Source: Natrinema ejinorense
GTDB taxonomy: Archaea; Halobacteriota; Halobacteria; Halobacteriales; Natrialbaceae
Assembly (NCBI RefSeq): GCF_002494345.1
Contig: NZ_NXNI01000001.1
Span: 3,224,001-3,288,000 of the forward strand
Length of the DNA stretch: 64,000 bases
Direction: 5' to 3'
The notes below the pieces were generated by a model, which made no database searches, was not told the origin of the DNA, and saw nothing but the letters and a program-made list of their open reading frames with translations. The position numbers and the translations under genes are program-made. This document shows, one piece after another, positions 18,288 through 26,376 of the stretch; within the stretch, counting starts at the first letter, position 1; each line of letters opens with the position of its first letter.

Positions 18288-19316
18288 TCAGCGGTCGGCC
18301 ATCGTGATCTCGAATCGAGCACCGCCGGATCGAGACGCCAGCACGTCGATCCGCCAGTCGTGGACGTCGACCGCGTTCGTAACGATCGACAGGCCGAGTC
18401 CGGTGTTGTCGCGGGTCGACCCCGACGAGTAGCCGACTTCGAACGCGTCCTCGCGACGGTCGGCCGGAATGCCGGGCCCGTCGTCTTCGACGTAGAAACC
18501 ACGAACGCCCTCGAGCGCGCCGACGCCGATGGTAACGCCGTCGCCGCCGTGTTCGATCGCGTTCCGAAAGAGGTTCTGGAAGATACTCGAGAGGATACTC
18601 CGGTCCGCCTCGAACGCGACCGTCTCACCGCGTTCGAGGGTCGCCCCGTCGGTCTCGATGACCGTCCACACGTCCTCGACGACGCTGTGCAGATCGACGA
18701 CGTGGATCTCGTCGAGTTCCTGCTTCGAGAGCGTCACCGCGTCGTCGATGATGGCGTCCATCCGGTGGAGCGCGGCGCGGACGTCCGCGACGGTCTCCGG
18801 TGACGGGTCCGCCGCGAGCAACTCCGTGTAGCCAAGCGCGACCGCCAGAGGGTTTCGGAGGTCGTGTGACAGGACACGCGACACCGTCGAGAGGCGTTCG
18901 TTTCGCTCCTCGATCTCGCGTTCGATCCGCTTTCGATCGGAGATGTCGAAATGTTCGACGAGAACGTACAGCTCACCATCCCGCTCGAACGTCGTCGCCC
19001 ACATCAGAAACCACGAGAGCGGGTCGTCGGGCGTCGGACAGGGATACTCCAGCTGGACGTGGTCCTCTCGGCCGTCGAGTAGCGCTCTGATGCCCGCACA
19101 GGCCCGTTCGGCGTACGGATCGTCTTCACGAGTCGCCTCGCAAACATCGAGATAGTTCAAGCCGACCATCGCGGGATCGGTGGGAAACCCGCCCTCGACC
19201 GCGAATTCCTGCCACGCCGCGTTCGTGTAGACGATCAGCCCGTCGGGATCGACGATCGCCACTTCCGAATCGAGCGTGTCGATCGCGAGGAGGGCGAGTT
19301 CGTCGGAACCGGACAT
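18288..19316 (-). CDS. PAS-domain sensor histidine kinase
   Basis: A 342-residue cytosolic kinase: one PAS domain (about 10-125), a HisKA domain with phospho-acceptor H151 in VLSHDLRNPL and a HATPase_c domain (FRNAIEHG N-box, DDGPGIP and GLGLSI G-boxes). No membrane segment is seen, so it reads an internal signal or a partner protein. It faces the H-NOX-like gene with 98 bp between their stops; pairing is plausible. No receiver protein lies next to it. A TATA-like element near 19341-19348 precedes the ATG by about 27 nt. Confidence 0.9.
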   Translation of the reverse strand: MSGSDELALLAIDTLDSEVAIVDPDGLIVYTNAAWQEFAVEGGFPTDPAMVGLNYLDVCEATREDDPYAERACAGIRALLDGREDHVQLEYPCPTPDDPLSWFLMWATTFERDGELYVLVEHFDISDRKRIEREIEERNERLSTVSRVLSHDLRNPLAVALGYTELLAADPSPETVADVRAALHRMDAIIDDAVTLSKQELDEIHVVDLHSVVEDVWTVIETDGATLERGETVAFEADRSILSSIFQNLFRNAIEHGGDGVTIGVGALEGVRGFYVEDDGPGIPADRREDAFEVGYSSGSTRDNTGLGLSIVTNAVDVHDWRIDVLASRSGGARFEITMADR

Positions 19317-19397
19317 ACGTGACGGATAGCGGCCATCCTATATCAGGCTTCGTACGGCGTCGACGGGCGGTACGCGACGCCCACCGGCACTCGAGCG

Positions 19398-21488
19398 TCA
19401 GCGACGACGCGCCAGCACTAGCCGGACACACACGATGCCGACGGCAGCGAGCGCCGCCGAGAGGCCGAATCCGGGCATCTCCTCGAGCCTCGTCACCGGG
19501 CCGCCGACGCTGACCGTGGCGGTCCGCTCGCCGACGGCGATCTCGTACCGTCCGCCCTCGTCGAACCGGAGGTCGGCGTCGACCGTCGCCGTCTCGCCGG
19601 ACCGGATCGCGACCGGGCGCTCAGCGACGACCCCGTCGACGGTTTTGAACGCGAGGATCGCCGTGGCCGGTCGGTCGTCGGCGGCCTCGACCGTCGCCGT
19701 CGCGGTGACCGGCTCGCCGGGATCGGTGCTGTCGGGCGTAACCCGCAGGTCGGTGACGGTCACGCTCGCCGACGAGCGGACGACGACGGACAGCCGCTCC
19801 GAACCGACGCGAACCTCGTACTCCCCGGGCTCGGACGGCGTCCACGAGAACCGATGGCTCGTCTCCGCGCCAGGTGTGAGCCGCCCCGAGTAGTGATCGA
19901 CGACCCGTCCGTCGACCTGGAGGGTCGCGTCGTAGACACCCTCGCGCTCGCCGACGTTCGCGACTCTGCCCGGAATCGTTACGGATTCACCGACCGGAAT
20001 CGCGATCGCGTCGCGCTCCTCGCTGTCAGTATCAGCCGTTGCCGACGGGAGCTCCCGTTCCCACGCTCCGTCCGCCACCTCGAGCGAGCCGGGTCCGAGC
20101 CCGTATTCGAAGACCGCGACCGGCTGGTCGAAAGCGGCGGCGTGCTGGCTTCGGGTCCACATCTCCGGGCTCGCGTTGGTCCGCGTGTACCGCTCGGCGA
20201 CGGTACGAACCGTCACGCCGCCGGCGTCCTCGATCGCCGCCAGGAACTCCGCCTCGGTCATCGCCCCTTCGCGGGCGTTCAACGACCGGAACACGTCCGC
20301 GAGCGTCCGGTCGCCGTCCGTCTCGAGCCGGAGCCGGCGGTCTATCTCGCCGTAGACGAGCGCCCCTTTCACGTAGTGGGTCCGCTCGTCTCCCCAAGTC
20401 GAGCGGTCGACGAGCGTCCCGTCGGCGGAGGGAGACTGCTCGCCCCGCTCGAGGAGCCGCCTGAACTCGTTGAACTCGGTCCGACCGTTCTCGAGCGCGA
20501 GCAGCCCCGCGTAGTAGTCCGCCTGTCCTTCGACGATCCACTCCGCTTCCGGTTCGATCCCCGTCTCCGTCCCGGAAAGGCGCTGGCGAGTGTGGACGTA
20601 CTCGTGGAGCCACACCGGATTCGGGTCGTCGAGGGTGGCATCGTCGACGACCCACGCGTCCGACTGACCGTACTGGATCCCTCGAGATCCCCAGTCGATC
20701 TCGTGTGGGACCGCGACCACGAACACCTCGTCGTTGCGCGCCCCGACCTCGAGGCGCTCGCGTGCGTCGGCGAGGCTCGTGAGGATCGCCTCCGGGGACT
20801 CCCGAAGCGTCGCCGCGTCGGGGACGACCAGCCTGATCGTCCCGCCGTCGACGGCTCGCTCGTACTCCCGAACCGAACCGAAGAAGGCGATGTCGCCGCC
20901 GGTCGCCCCCGGTCCGTCGACCCGAACCGTCTCCTCGAGCCCGACCGGCTCGGTTCGGCGCAGCGAAAGCCCGACGTCAGGGACCGCCACGACGCCCCAG
21001 TCACCGGTGTCGACGAACGCGTAGCCGTCACTCGCCGAGTGGACCCCGACTCGCTCGCCCTCACCCCGTCGATCCGCCGGCATCGTGTACCGGATCGTCG
21101 CCTCCTCGCGGTCCTCCGTCCACCGGAACGTCCGTTCGCCGGTCCGTTCGAATCCCGCCATCGACTCGACGGTCGCACCCCGTTCGAGTTCGATCTCGAG
21201 TTCCGTTACCGAATCCGGAACGTCGACGGTCACCGCCGCTTCGAACACGTCGGGATCGGCCGGCCGGTGCCGAAGGACGGTCGTCCGGGAGAGCACGTCC
21301 TCGGCGTGACTCGTCGCGACCGCCCCACTGTTCGTTCCGACCGAGGGCAGCGACTCGCCGGACCCACCGCTCGAGTCAGCAGCGACTGTCCCATCGATCG
21401 GTCGTGCCGGCTCGAGGGCACCGACGGCGGCCGGACAACTGCCGAGGAGCAACACGACGAACGCGAGCACGGTGACTCGGGATTGCAC
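19398..21488 (-). CDS. Exported gluzincin-like metallopeptidase with C-terminal membrane anchor
   Basis: A 696-residue protein with a Sec signal peptide (hydrophobic 7-24). The zinc motif is H295-E-Y-V-H299, and E320 in WIVEGQADYY, about 20 residues later, fits the gluzincin (M1/M61-like) third ligand. The C-terminal part contains two Ig-like/CARDB-type domains (~480-650) and ends in a single membrane helix plus RRR (GFGLSAALAAVGI...), like archaeal surface proteins anchored or processed at the C-terminus. It is probably a cell-surface protease; the substrate is unknown. Overall homology beyond the active site is not clear to me. Confidence 0.8.
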   Translation of the reverse strand: MQSRVTVLAFVVLLLGSCPAAVGALEPARPIDGTVAADSSGGSGESLPSVGTNSGAVATSHAEDVLSRTTVLRHRPADPDVFEAAVTVDVPDSVTELEIELERGATVESMAGFERTGERTFRWTEDREEATIRYTMPADRRGEGERVGVHSASDGYAFVDTGDWGVVAVPDVGLSLRRTEPVGLEETVRVDGPGATGGDIAFFGSVREYERAVDGGTIRLVVPDAATLRESPEAILTSLADARERLEVGARNDEVFVVAVPHEIDWGSRGIQYGQSDAWVVDDATLDDPNPVWLHEYVHTRQRLSGTETGIEPEAEWIVEGQADYYAGLLALENGRTEFNEFRRLLERGEQSPSADGTLVDRSTWGDERTHYVKGALVYGEIDRRLRLETDGDRTLADVFRSLNAREGAMTEAEFLAAIEDAGGVTVRTVAERYTRTNASPEMWTRSQHAAAFDQPVAVFEYGLGPGSLEVADGAWERELPSATADTDSEERDAIAIPVGESVTIPGRVANVGEREGVYDATLQVDGRVVDHYSGRLTPGAETSHRFSWTPSEPGEYEVRVGSERLSVVVRSSASVTVTDLRVTPDSTDPGEPVTATATVEAADDRPATAILAFKTVDGVVAERPVAIRSGETATVDADLRFDEGGRYEIAVGERTATVSVGGPVTRLEEMPGFGLSAALAAVGIVCVRLVLARRR

Positions 21489-21720
21489 TGGCCCGTTCTA
21501 ACGAGTCAGTGGTAAAGACGCTTCTTACAGGAATACTATCACCTTCCACAGAATCACCGGGGAAGCGAACGGAAACCCCCTCGCTGCTCGCGGGCCACTT
21601 CGGTCCCCGTCTGCTCGCGGGCCGAAGGCCCGCTCGCATGGTCCGAAGGAGGGAGCGTCCCTGGCTATTCGCGTCTCCGAGGTCGGAACGAAGGAACGAC
21701 CTCGCCTCGCTCGGCGGCGA
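21489..21720. repeat. Gene-free stretch with hairpin repeat unit
   Basis: No gene seen. At 21607-21644 is the second copy of the 38-nt unit found at 14015-14052. Here the stem is GGGCC-GAA-GGCCC, there GGCGCG-A-CGCGCC, so base pairing is kept although the sequence differs. The TATA of the upstream protease gene (CTTTACC, minus strand, near 21511-21517) is also here. Confidence 0.6.
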
Positions 21721-21759
21721 CTAGTCCGACGCTTCCGCAGCCGCCAGCGGCTCGATCGC
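21721..21759 (-). repeat. Duplicated 3' end of ileS
   Basis: These 39 bp are identical to 21899-21937, the last codons and stop of ileS. Read on the minus strand in the same frame it encodes EMAIEPLAAAEASD and a stop, versus MEIAIEPLAAAEASD in the gene. Beyond 39 bp the copies drift apart. The two copies are 178 bp apart in direct orientation. Confidence 0.9.
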
Positions 21760-21898
21760 CATCTCGGCATCCACCTTTTTCTCGTCGGATTCGCTCGCAC
21801 ACTCGCACATCCCTCCTCGAAAAATCTGGACCAAAAAGCAGAACGGTCGGCTTCTCCTCCCGTTCTGGGAGTATCCCCTTGCAAACGCTTGCCAGACG
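21760..21898. repeat. Insert between the two ileS 3' ends
   Basis: This 139-bp segment has CCACCTTTTT at 21771-21780 and the core AAAAATCTGGACCAAAAA at 21820-21837, 49 nt further on. The same two blocks with nearly the same spacing (50 nt) lie next to pheT at 54550-54617. There is no ORF of its own. It could be a small insertion element that brought a copy of the target's 3' end with it. Confidence 0.7.
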
Positions 21899-24800
21899 CT
21901 AGTCCGACGCTTCCGCAGCCGCCAGCGGCTCGATCGCGATTTCCATCGTCACACCGTCGACGTCCCACTCCTTGCGGTGGCCGTCCTCGACCGGGCGGCG
22001 TTCGTCGGCTCGAACCTCCCCGCTGATCAGCTCCTCGCGCTCGGCGACGAGGTCGGCGATCCGGTCGTCGTCGATCGCGAACTCGAGTGCGATCCGTTCG
22101 TCGACGTCGAGTTCGAGGTCCTTGCGCATCTCCTGGACGCGGCGGATGACCTCGCGGGCGTACCCCTCGCTCTCGATGTCGTCGGTCAGCGAGGCGTCGA
22201 CGTAGGCGACGCCGCGGTCGTCGCCGTCGGTGCTAAACGCGGTGCCGGCGACGCTGTCGGGCGTCTGCGTGACGAACGAAACCATCTCGTCGGAGATCGA
22301 TTCGCCGTCCTCGAGCACGTCCGCGACGGCGTCCTCGATCGCCTCGAGGCTCGGCTCGTCGATGCGAGCCTCGTTGAGCGCGTTCATGACCTGCCCGGCG
22401 CGGTCGCCGAAGGCCGGACCGAGTTCGCTCATGTCCGCTTCGGCGCTGTACTGGAGTTCCTCCCAGCGGGCGTCCGGCGAGACCAGTTCGATCTCGCGGG
22501 CGTTGAGCCGATCCTCGAGCAGGTCGGTGTGGCGGGAAACGGCGTCGACGACGCGCTCGTCGTCGGCCGCGACGACGACCCGCGGAACGGGCCAGCGAAG
22601 CTTGCGGCCGGCCTGCTGGCGGGCGTTCGCGCCGGCCTCCTCGATCGCGCGGAGGATGGCGACGTCGACCTCGAGCTGTTCGTCCTCCCAGTACTCGTCG
22701 ACTGCGGGCCAGTCTTCCATGTGGACGGTGTCGAACCCGTCGTCGCCGGTCAGCGTGCCGTAGATCTGCTCGCTGATGAACGGCGCATAGGGTGCGAGCA
22801 GCGCGACGCTCTCCCGGAGCACCCGATAGATCGTCGCGTAGGCGGCCCGTTTCGAGCCGCTGTCCTCCTCGGCCCACATGCGTTCGCGGACCGCCTGGAC
22901 GTAGAACCGGGAGACGTCCTCGACGACGAACTCGATGAGCGCCTCGAGCGCGCGGTCCTGCCGGCGGTCCTCGAAGGCCTCGGTCATCGCCGCCTTCGTG
23001 GACTGCAAGCGGGCGAGCACCCACTCGTCGATCAACTCGAGGTCGGAATCGACATCGTCCAGCGTCGTCTCCTGCGGGTCGAACTCGTCGAGTCGCATGT
23101 ACGGCAGCGGGAACCGGAAGACGTTCCACAGCGTCCGGAGGTGGTTCTCCATCGTCTGCATCCCGTCCCAGTCGAAGCGCATGTCCTCGCCTTGCGGGTT
23201 GTTCGAGAGGAGGAACATGCGCATCACGTCCCGGCCGTGGCGGTCGATCGCCTCGTGGGGGTCGATCAGGATGTCCTTGGACTTGCTCATCGCGCGACCG
23301 TCGGGCATCAGCGCGTGGCCGTGCATCAGGACCTCCTGATAGGGGCTCTCGCCCAGCGCGGCGGTACTCATTCCCAGCTGGGACCAGAACCAGCCCCGGG
23401 TCTGGTCGTGGGCCTCGAGGATGAAGTCGGCGGGCCAGAGCTCGTCGAACGTGCTGTCGTCCGAGGGGTAGTTCAGGGTACCCCACGATGCAACCGAGGC
23501 GTCGAGCCAGACGTCGAAGACATCGGGAACGCGGGTATAGGTGGTCCCGTTCTCGGTGATCGTGAGGTCGTCGACGGTTCCCTTGTGGAGGTCGACCGTC
23601 TCGGGATCGATGTCTTGATCGACGCGTTCGGCGAGTTCCTCGCGCGTCCCGATGACGATCATGTCTTCGTCGTCGTCACGGTCCTCGGGCGTCCAGACCG
23701 GGAGCGGGGTCCCCCAGTAGCGCTGCCGGGAGACGTTCCAGTCGGGTGCCTCCTCGACGAAGTCGCGAAACCGGTTGTTGCGAGCCCAGTCGGGATGCCA
23801 CTCGCTGTCGCCGATGTTCGCGAGGAGGTCGTCTTTGACGTCCGTAACCGTGATGAACCACTGATCGGTGACGATCTGGAGCACGCCGGTGTCACACCGC
23901 CAGCAGTGGCCGTAGCTGTGGTTGACGGTCCCCGACGCGAGGAGCGCGCCGTTGTCCTCGAGGTCGGCTATGATCTCGTCGTCGGCGTCTTTGACGAACC
24001 GACCCGCGTACTTGCCGGCTTCCTCGGTGTAGACGCCGTCGCCGCCGACGGGACAGAAGATCGGGAAGCCGAGTTCGCGACCGCGCTCGAAGTCCACCTC
24101 ACCGTGACCGGGCGCGGAGTGGACCAGCCCGGTGCCGTCGCCGTGCGTGTCGACGTAGTCGGCGTCGTAGACCTCGAACGCGCCCTCGGCGTCGACGTGG
24201 TCGGGCACCTCCTCCGCGAGGGGGTGCTCGTAGGACCAGCCGATCAGTTCCTCGCCGGTGACTTCCGCTACCACCTCGTAGTCGTCGTAGCGGCCCTCTT
24301 TCAGAACGTCTTCGTGTTTCGCGTCGGCGAGGTAGAGGAGTTCCTCCTCGCCATCCTTTTGGGCGCGCACGCCGACGTAGTCGCCGTCCTCGTCGACGGC
24401 GACGAAGGTGTTCGCCGGAACCGTCCACGGGGTCGTCGTCCAGATGACGAGTTTCCCGTCCCGGTCCTCGAGATCGAACTTGACGTAGATCGAGGGATCC
24501 TCGACGTCCTCGTACTCGACCTCGTTGTTCGCGATGGCAGTCTCACAGCGTGGACACTGCGAAATCGACCGGTTGCCTTTCTCGACTAAGCCGCGGTCGG
24601 CGGCCTTCGAAAAGCCCCACCAGGCCGCTTCCATGTACTCCGGGTTGACCGTCTTATAGGGGTCGTCCCAGTCCATCCAGACGCCGAAGTCCTGGAAGTC
24701 CTCCTGGAGCCCCTCGAGTTGCTCGTTGGCGTAATCCTTGCACTCCTGGATGAAGTTCTCCTCGCCGAACTCCTCGATGTCTTTCTTGTTCTCGAAGCCC

Positions 24801-25105
24801 AGACGCTCCTCGACGCGGGTCTCGATCGGGAGGCCGTGCATGTCGTAGCCCGGCCGGTCGGTGACGTCGTACCCCTGCATCCGAAGGAAGCGCAGATAGA
24901 CGTCCTTCAGCGACTTGTTCCAGGTGGTTCCCATGTGCGCCGACCCCGACGTGTACGGCGGGCCGTCGACGAAGAAAAAGGACTCACCGTCCGAGCGGTG
25001 CTCGACCGTCTGTTCGTAAGCATCGACATCGTCCCAGTACTCGAAGACCCGTTGCTCGAGTTCGTGGGGGTCGTACTGGTCGTCGACTTCGCCGAACCTG
25101 CTCAT
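21899..25105 (-). CDS. ileS: Isoleucyl-tRNA synthetase
   Basis: A 1068-residue class I synthetase charging tRNA-Ile. The HIGH-type motif is HMGT (57-60) in YTSGSAHMGTTWNKS; the KMSKS-type loop is AMSKSKDILIDP. A large CP1 editing domain and a C-terminal anticodon-binding domain are present, and the zinc knuckles (CPRC and CWRC) fit archaeal/eukaryal-type IleRS. A TATA-like TTTAGT lies about 27 nt before the ATG. Its last 39 bp are duplicated downstream. Confidence 0.96.
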   Translation of the reverse strand: MSRFGEVDDQYDPHELEQRVFEYWDDVDAYEQTVEHRSDGESFFFVDGPPYTSGSAHMGTTWNKSLKDVYLRFLRMQGYDVTDRPGYDMHGLPIETRVEERLGFENKKDIEEFGEENFIQECKDYANEQLEGLQEDFQDFGVWMDWDDPYKTVNPEYMEAAWWGFSKAADRGLVEKGNRSISQCPRCETAIANNEVEYEDVEDPSIYVKFDLEDRDGKLVIWTTTPWTVPANTFVAVDEDGDYVGVRAQKDGEEELLYLADAKHEDVLKEGRYDDYEVVAEVTGEELIGWSYEHPLAEEVPDHVDAEGAFEVYDADYVDTHGDGTGLVHSAPGHGEVDFERGRELGFPIFCPVGGDGVYTEEAGKYAGRFVKDADDEIIADLEDNGALLASGTVNHSYGHCWRCDTGVLQIVTDQWFITVTDVKDDLLANIGDSEWHPDWARNNRFRDFVEEAPDWNVSRQRYWGTPLPVWTPEDRDDDEDMIVIGTREELAERVDQDIDPETVDLHKGTVDDLTITENGTTYTRVPDVFDVWLDASVASWGTLNYPSDDSTFDELWPADFILEAHDQTRGWFWSQLGMSTAALGESPYQEVLMHGHALMPDGRAMSKSKDILIDPHEAIDRHGRDVMRMFLLSNNPQGEDMRFDWDGMQTMENHLRTLWNVFRFPLPYMRLDEFDPQETTLDDVDSDLELIDEWVLARLQSTKAAMTEAFEDRRQDRALEALIEFVVEDVSRFYVQAVRERMWAEEDSGSKRAAYATIYRVLRESVALLAPYAPFISEQIYGTLTGDDGFDTVHMEDWPAVDEYWEDEQLEVDVAILRAIEEAGANARQQAGRKLRWPVPRVVVAADDERVVDAVSRHTDLLEDRLNAREIELVSPDARWEELQYSAEADMSELGPAFGDRAGQVMNALNEARIDEPSLEAIEDAVADVLEDGESISDEMVSFVTQTPDSVAGTAFSTDGDDRGVAYVDASLTDDIESEGYAREVIRRVQEMRKDLELDVDERIALEFAIDDDRIADLVAEREELISGEVRADERRPVEDGHRKEWDVDGVTMEIAIEPLAAAEASD

Positions 25106-25425
25106 GTGTATCTCATCTCACTCCGAAACTAAATGGCGTTCGATCCTGCAGGTGGCCGGGGAACGGGACGGGCGGGTTCCGAGGCGATCACCAGTTTCAG
25201 GGGCCGTCGCCGAACGCATCCGCAGCGAACCGCTCGTCCCGACGCTCGCGTCGCCGTTCGCTATCCCGTTCCGACGTGCGAACCGCCTGGGCCATCCCCG
25301 GTATATTCAAATAACATGAAGGCATAGTAACTAATACCAACACTAGTCGAGGAAGGAAATATCGATGTCCAATACGATCGAATCGGCCCGTACAGTGCCA
25401 CACCCGACCAGAACCACGTCGTCTC
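25106..25425. promoter_or_regulatory. Divergent intergenic region, ileS / HTH_10 regulator
   Basis: This 320-bp gap holds the ileS promoter (minus strand TATA near 25126-25133) and an AT-rich stretch around 25305-25365 that probably carries the promoter of the HTH_10 regulator. No clear TATA at the leaderless distance is seen for that regulator, so it may have a longer leader. No RNA gene was found. Confidence 0.45.
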
Positions 25426-26064
25426 ATGTGTTCACAGCTTCGAGCACGGGTCAAGGTGACTGATCCGACCGGGTGTCCGCTCGCTTCGATCGGGGACGGA
25501 GCCGACGATGTCCGACTGCTCTCGCGAACGATCGACCGGAGCGGGCAGCGAATAGATCTGCTCGCGTCGGAGCGCAATCTCTCGACCGAACACGACGCGA
25601 TCAGTCCACAGTTTTCCTACGGAACGACGACCGTCTACCGGTTGGAAACGGACGCAAGCGAGTGCGTCTGTCGGTCCCCCGAACACTCCGGAGTGCCGAT
25701 CGAGCGCGTCGACGTCACCGACGATGGACTGTGCTACACCATCTACCCGTCCTCGCTCGAGGAGTTAGAGGACGTACTGTCGGCGCTCCGGCTGCACGCC
25801 GAGTCCGTCAAACTGGTTCAACTCGTCCGTGACGATGCCGACCTCGAGGAGGAAGCATATCGAGTACTCGACGTTACCCGGTTGACGGACCGACAACGAG
25901 AGGTCCTTCGAACTGCCTACCGGATGGGATACTTTTCGTACCCGCGCGAAACGACCGCTCGAGAAGTCGCCGAGGCGCTCGATATCGCACCGAGTACCGT
26001 TCACAAGCACCTCGTGGCTGCGCTTGGGTCGGTTCTCGAATCCCTGTACGGAACCGAACGGTGA
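25426..26064 (+). CDS. HTH_10 (Bat-type) transcription regulator
   Basis: A 212-residue protein. The C-terminal HTH_10 domain (about 152-208) has the usual LTDRQREVLRTAYRMGYF...TTAREVAEALDIAPSTVHKHL pattern. The N-terminal half is the variable sensor part found in bacterioopsin-activator-like proteins and has a CVCRSP Cys pair that might respond to redox or metal. It stands 150 bp upstream of the peptide/radical SAM genes in the same direction and is the natural candidate for their regulator. Confidence 0.88.
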   Translation: MCSQLRARVKVTDPTGCPLASIGDGADDVRLLSRTIDRSGQRIDLLASERNLSTEHDAISPQFSYGTTTVYRLETDASECVCRSPEHSGVPIERVDVTDDGLCYTIYPSSLEELEDVLSALRLHAESVKLVQLVRDDADLEEEAYRVLDVTRLTDRQREVLRTAYRMGYFSYPRETTAREVAEALDIAPSTVHKHLVAALGSVLESLYGTER

Positions 26065-26149
26065 CATCTATAGGCCACGTCGTGCCGTCCTCCTCCAGAG
26101 CGGGACGGTCTCTCGCCGCCGGAGTGGGAGATCGACGTTCCAGGGGGGC

Positions 26150-26157
26150 ATATAAAA
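26150..26157 (+). promoter_or_regulatory. TATA box of the peptide/radical SAM cassette
   Basis: ATATAAAA after a run of G is the clearest TATA box in the block. Transcription would start near 26180, giving a short leader of about 35 nt before the peptide ATG at 26214. This promoter separates the cassette from the regulator gene. Confidence 0.65.
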
Positions 26158-26213
26158 CGGCGAAACTATTGCAGAAGAATCCAACTCGAACCAGGCAGTA
26201 CATTCACTTGCCC

Positions 26214-26321
26214 ATGTCAGGGTTCGAAAACGCCGAAACCGAGTTCGTCGACGAAGCGCTCAGCGAGACGAAAAAAGAGGCCGCGGACCATCAGGCCAAG
26301 CTTCCGACGTTCTTCTACTGA
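26214..26321 (+). CDS. Candidate RiPP precursor peptide (35 aa, ends F-F-Y)
   Basis: A 35-residue peptide: an acidic helix-like leader (MSGFENAETEFVDEALSETK), a charged linker and the C-terminus KLPTFFY. It follows a strong TATA box and precedes a radical SAM gene whose N-terminus resembles the PqqD/RRE peptide-binding domain, the standard order for PqqA- or MftA-like precursors. A C-terminal aromatic triplet ending in Tyr resembles MftA, where the last Tyr is decarboxylated and crosslinked, and PqqA, whose Tyr becomes the cofactor. No named family was recognised. The peptide is short enough to be missed by routine gene calling. Confidence 0.72.
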   Translation: MSGFENAETEFVDEALSETKKEAADHQAKLPTFFY

Positions 26322-26376
26322 GGTCCGCCCAACGGTCGTATCGCCAGCCAACTGCGCTTCCCGCTGTTTCGAACCA

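Noticed and set aside
21977-24589. An 870-codon open frame antisense to ileS
   Set aside because: It mirrors ileS codon bias; high-GC haloarchaeal genes commonly leave long open frames on the other strand. Its product has no motif.
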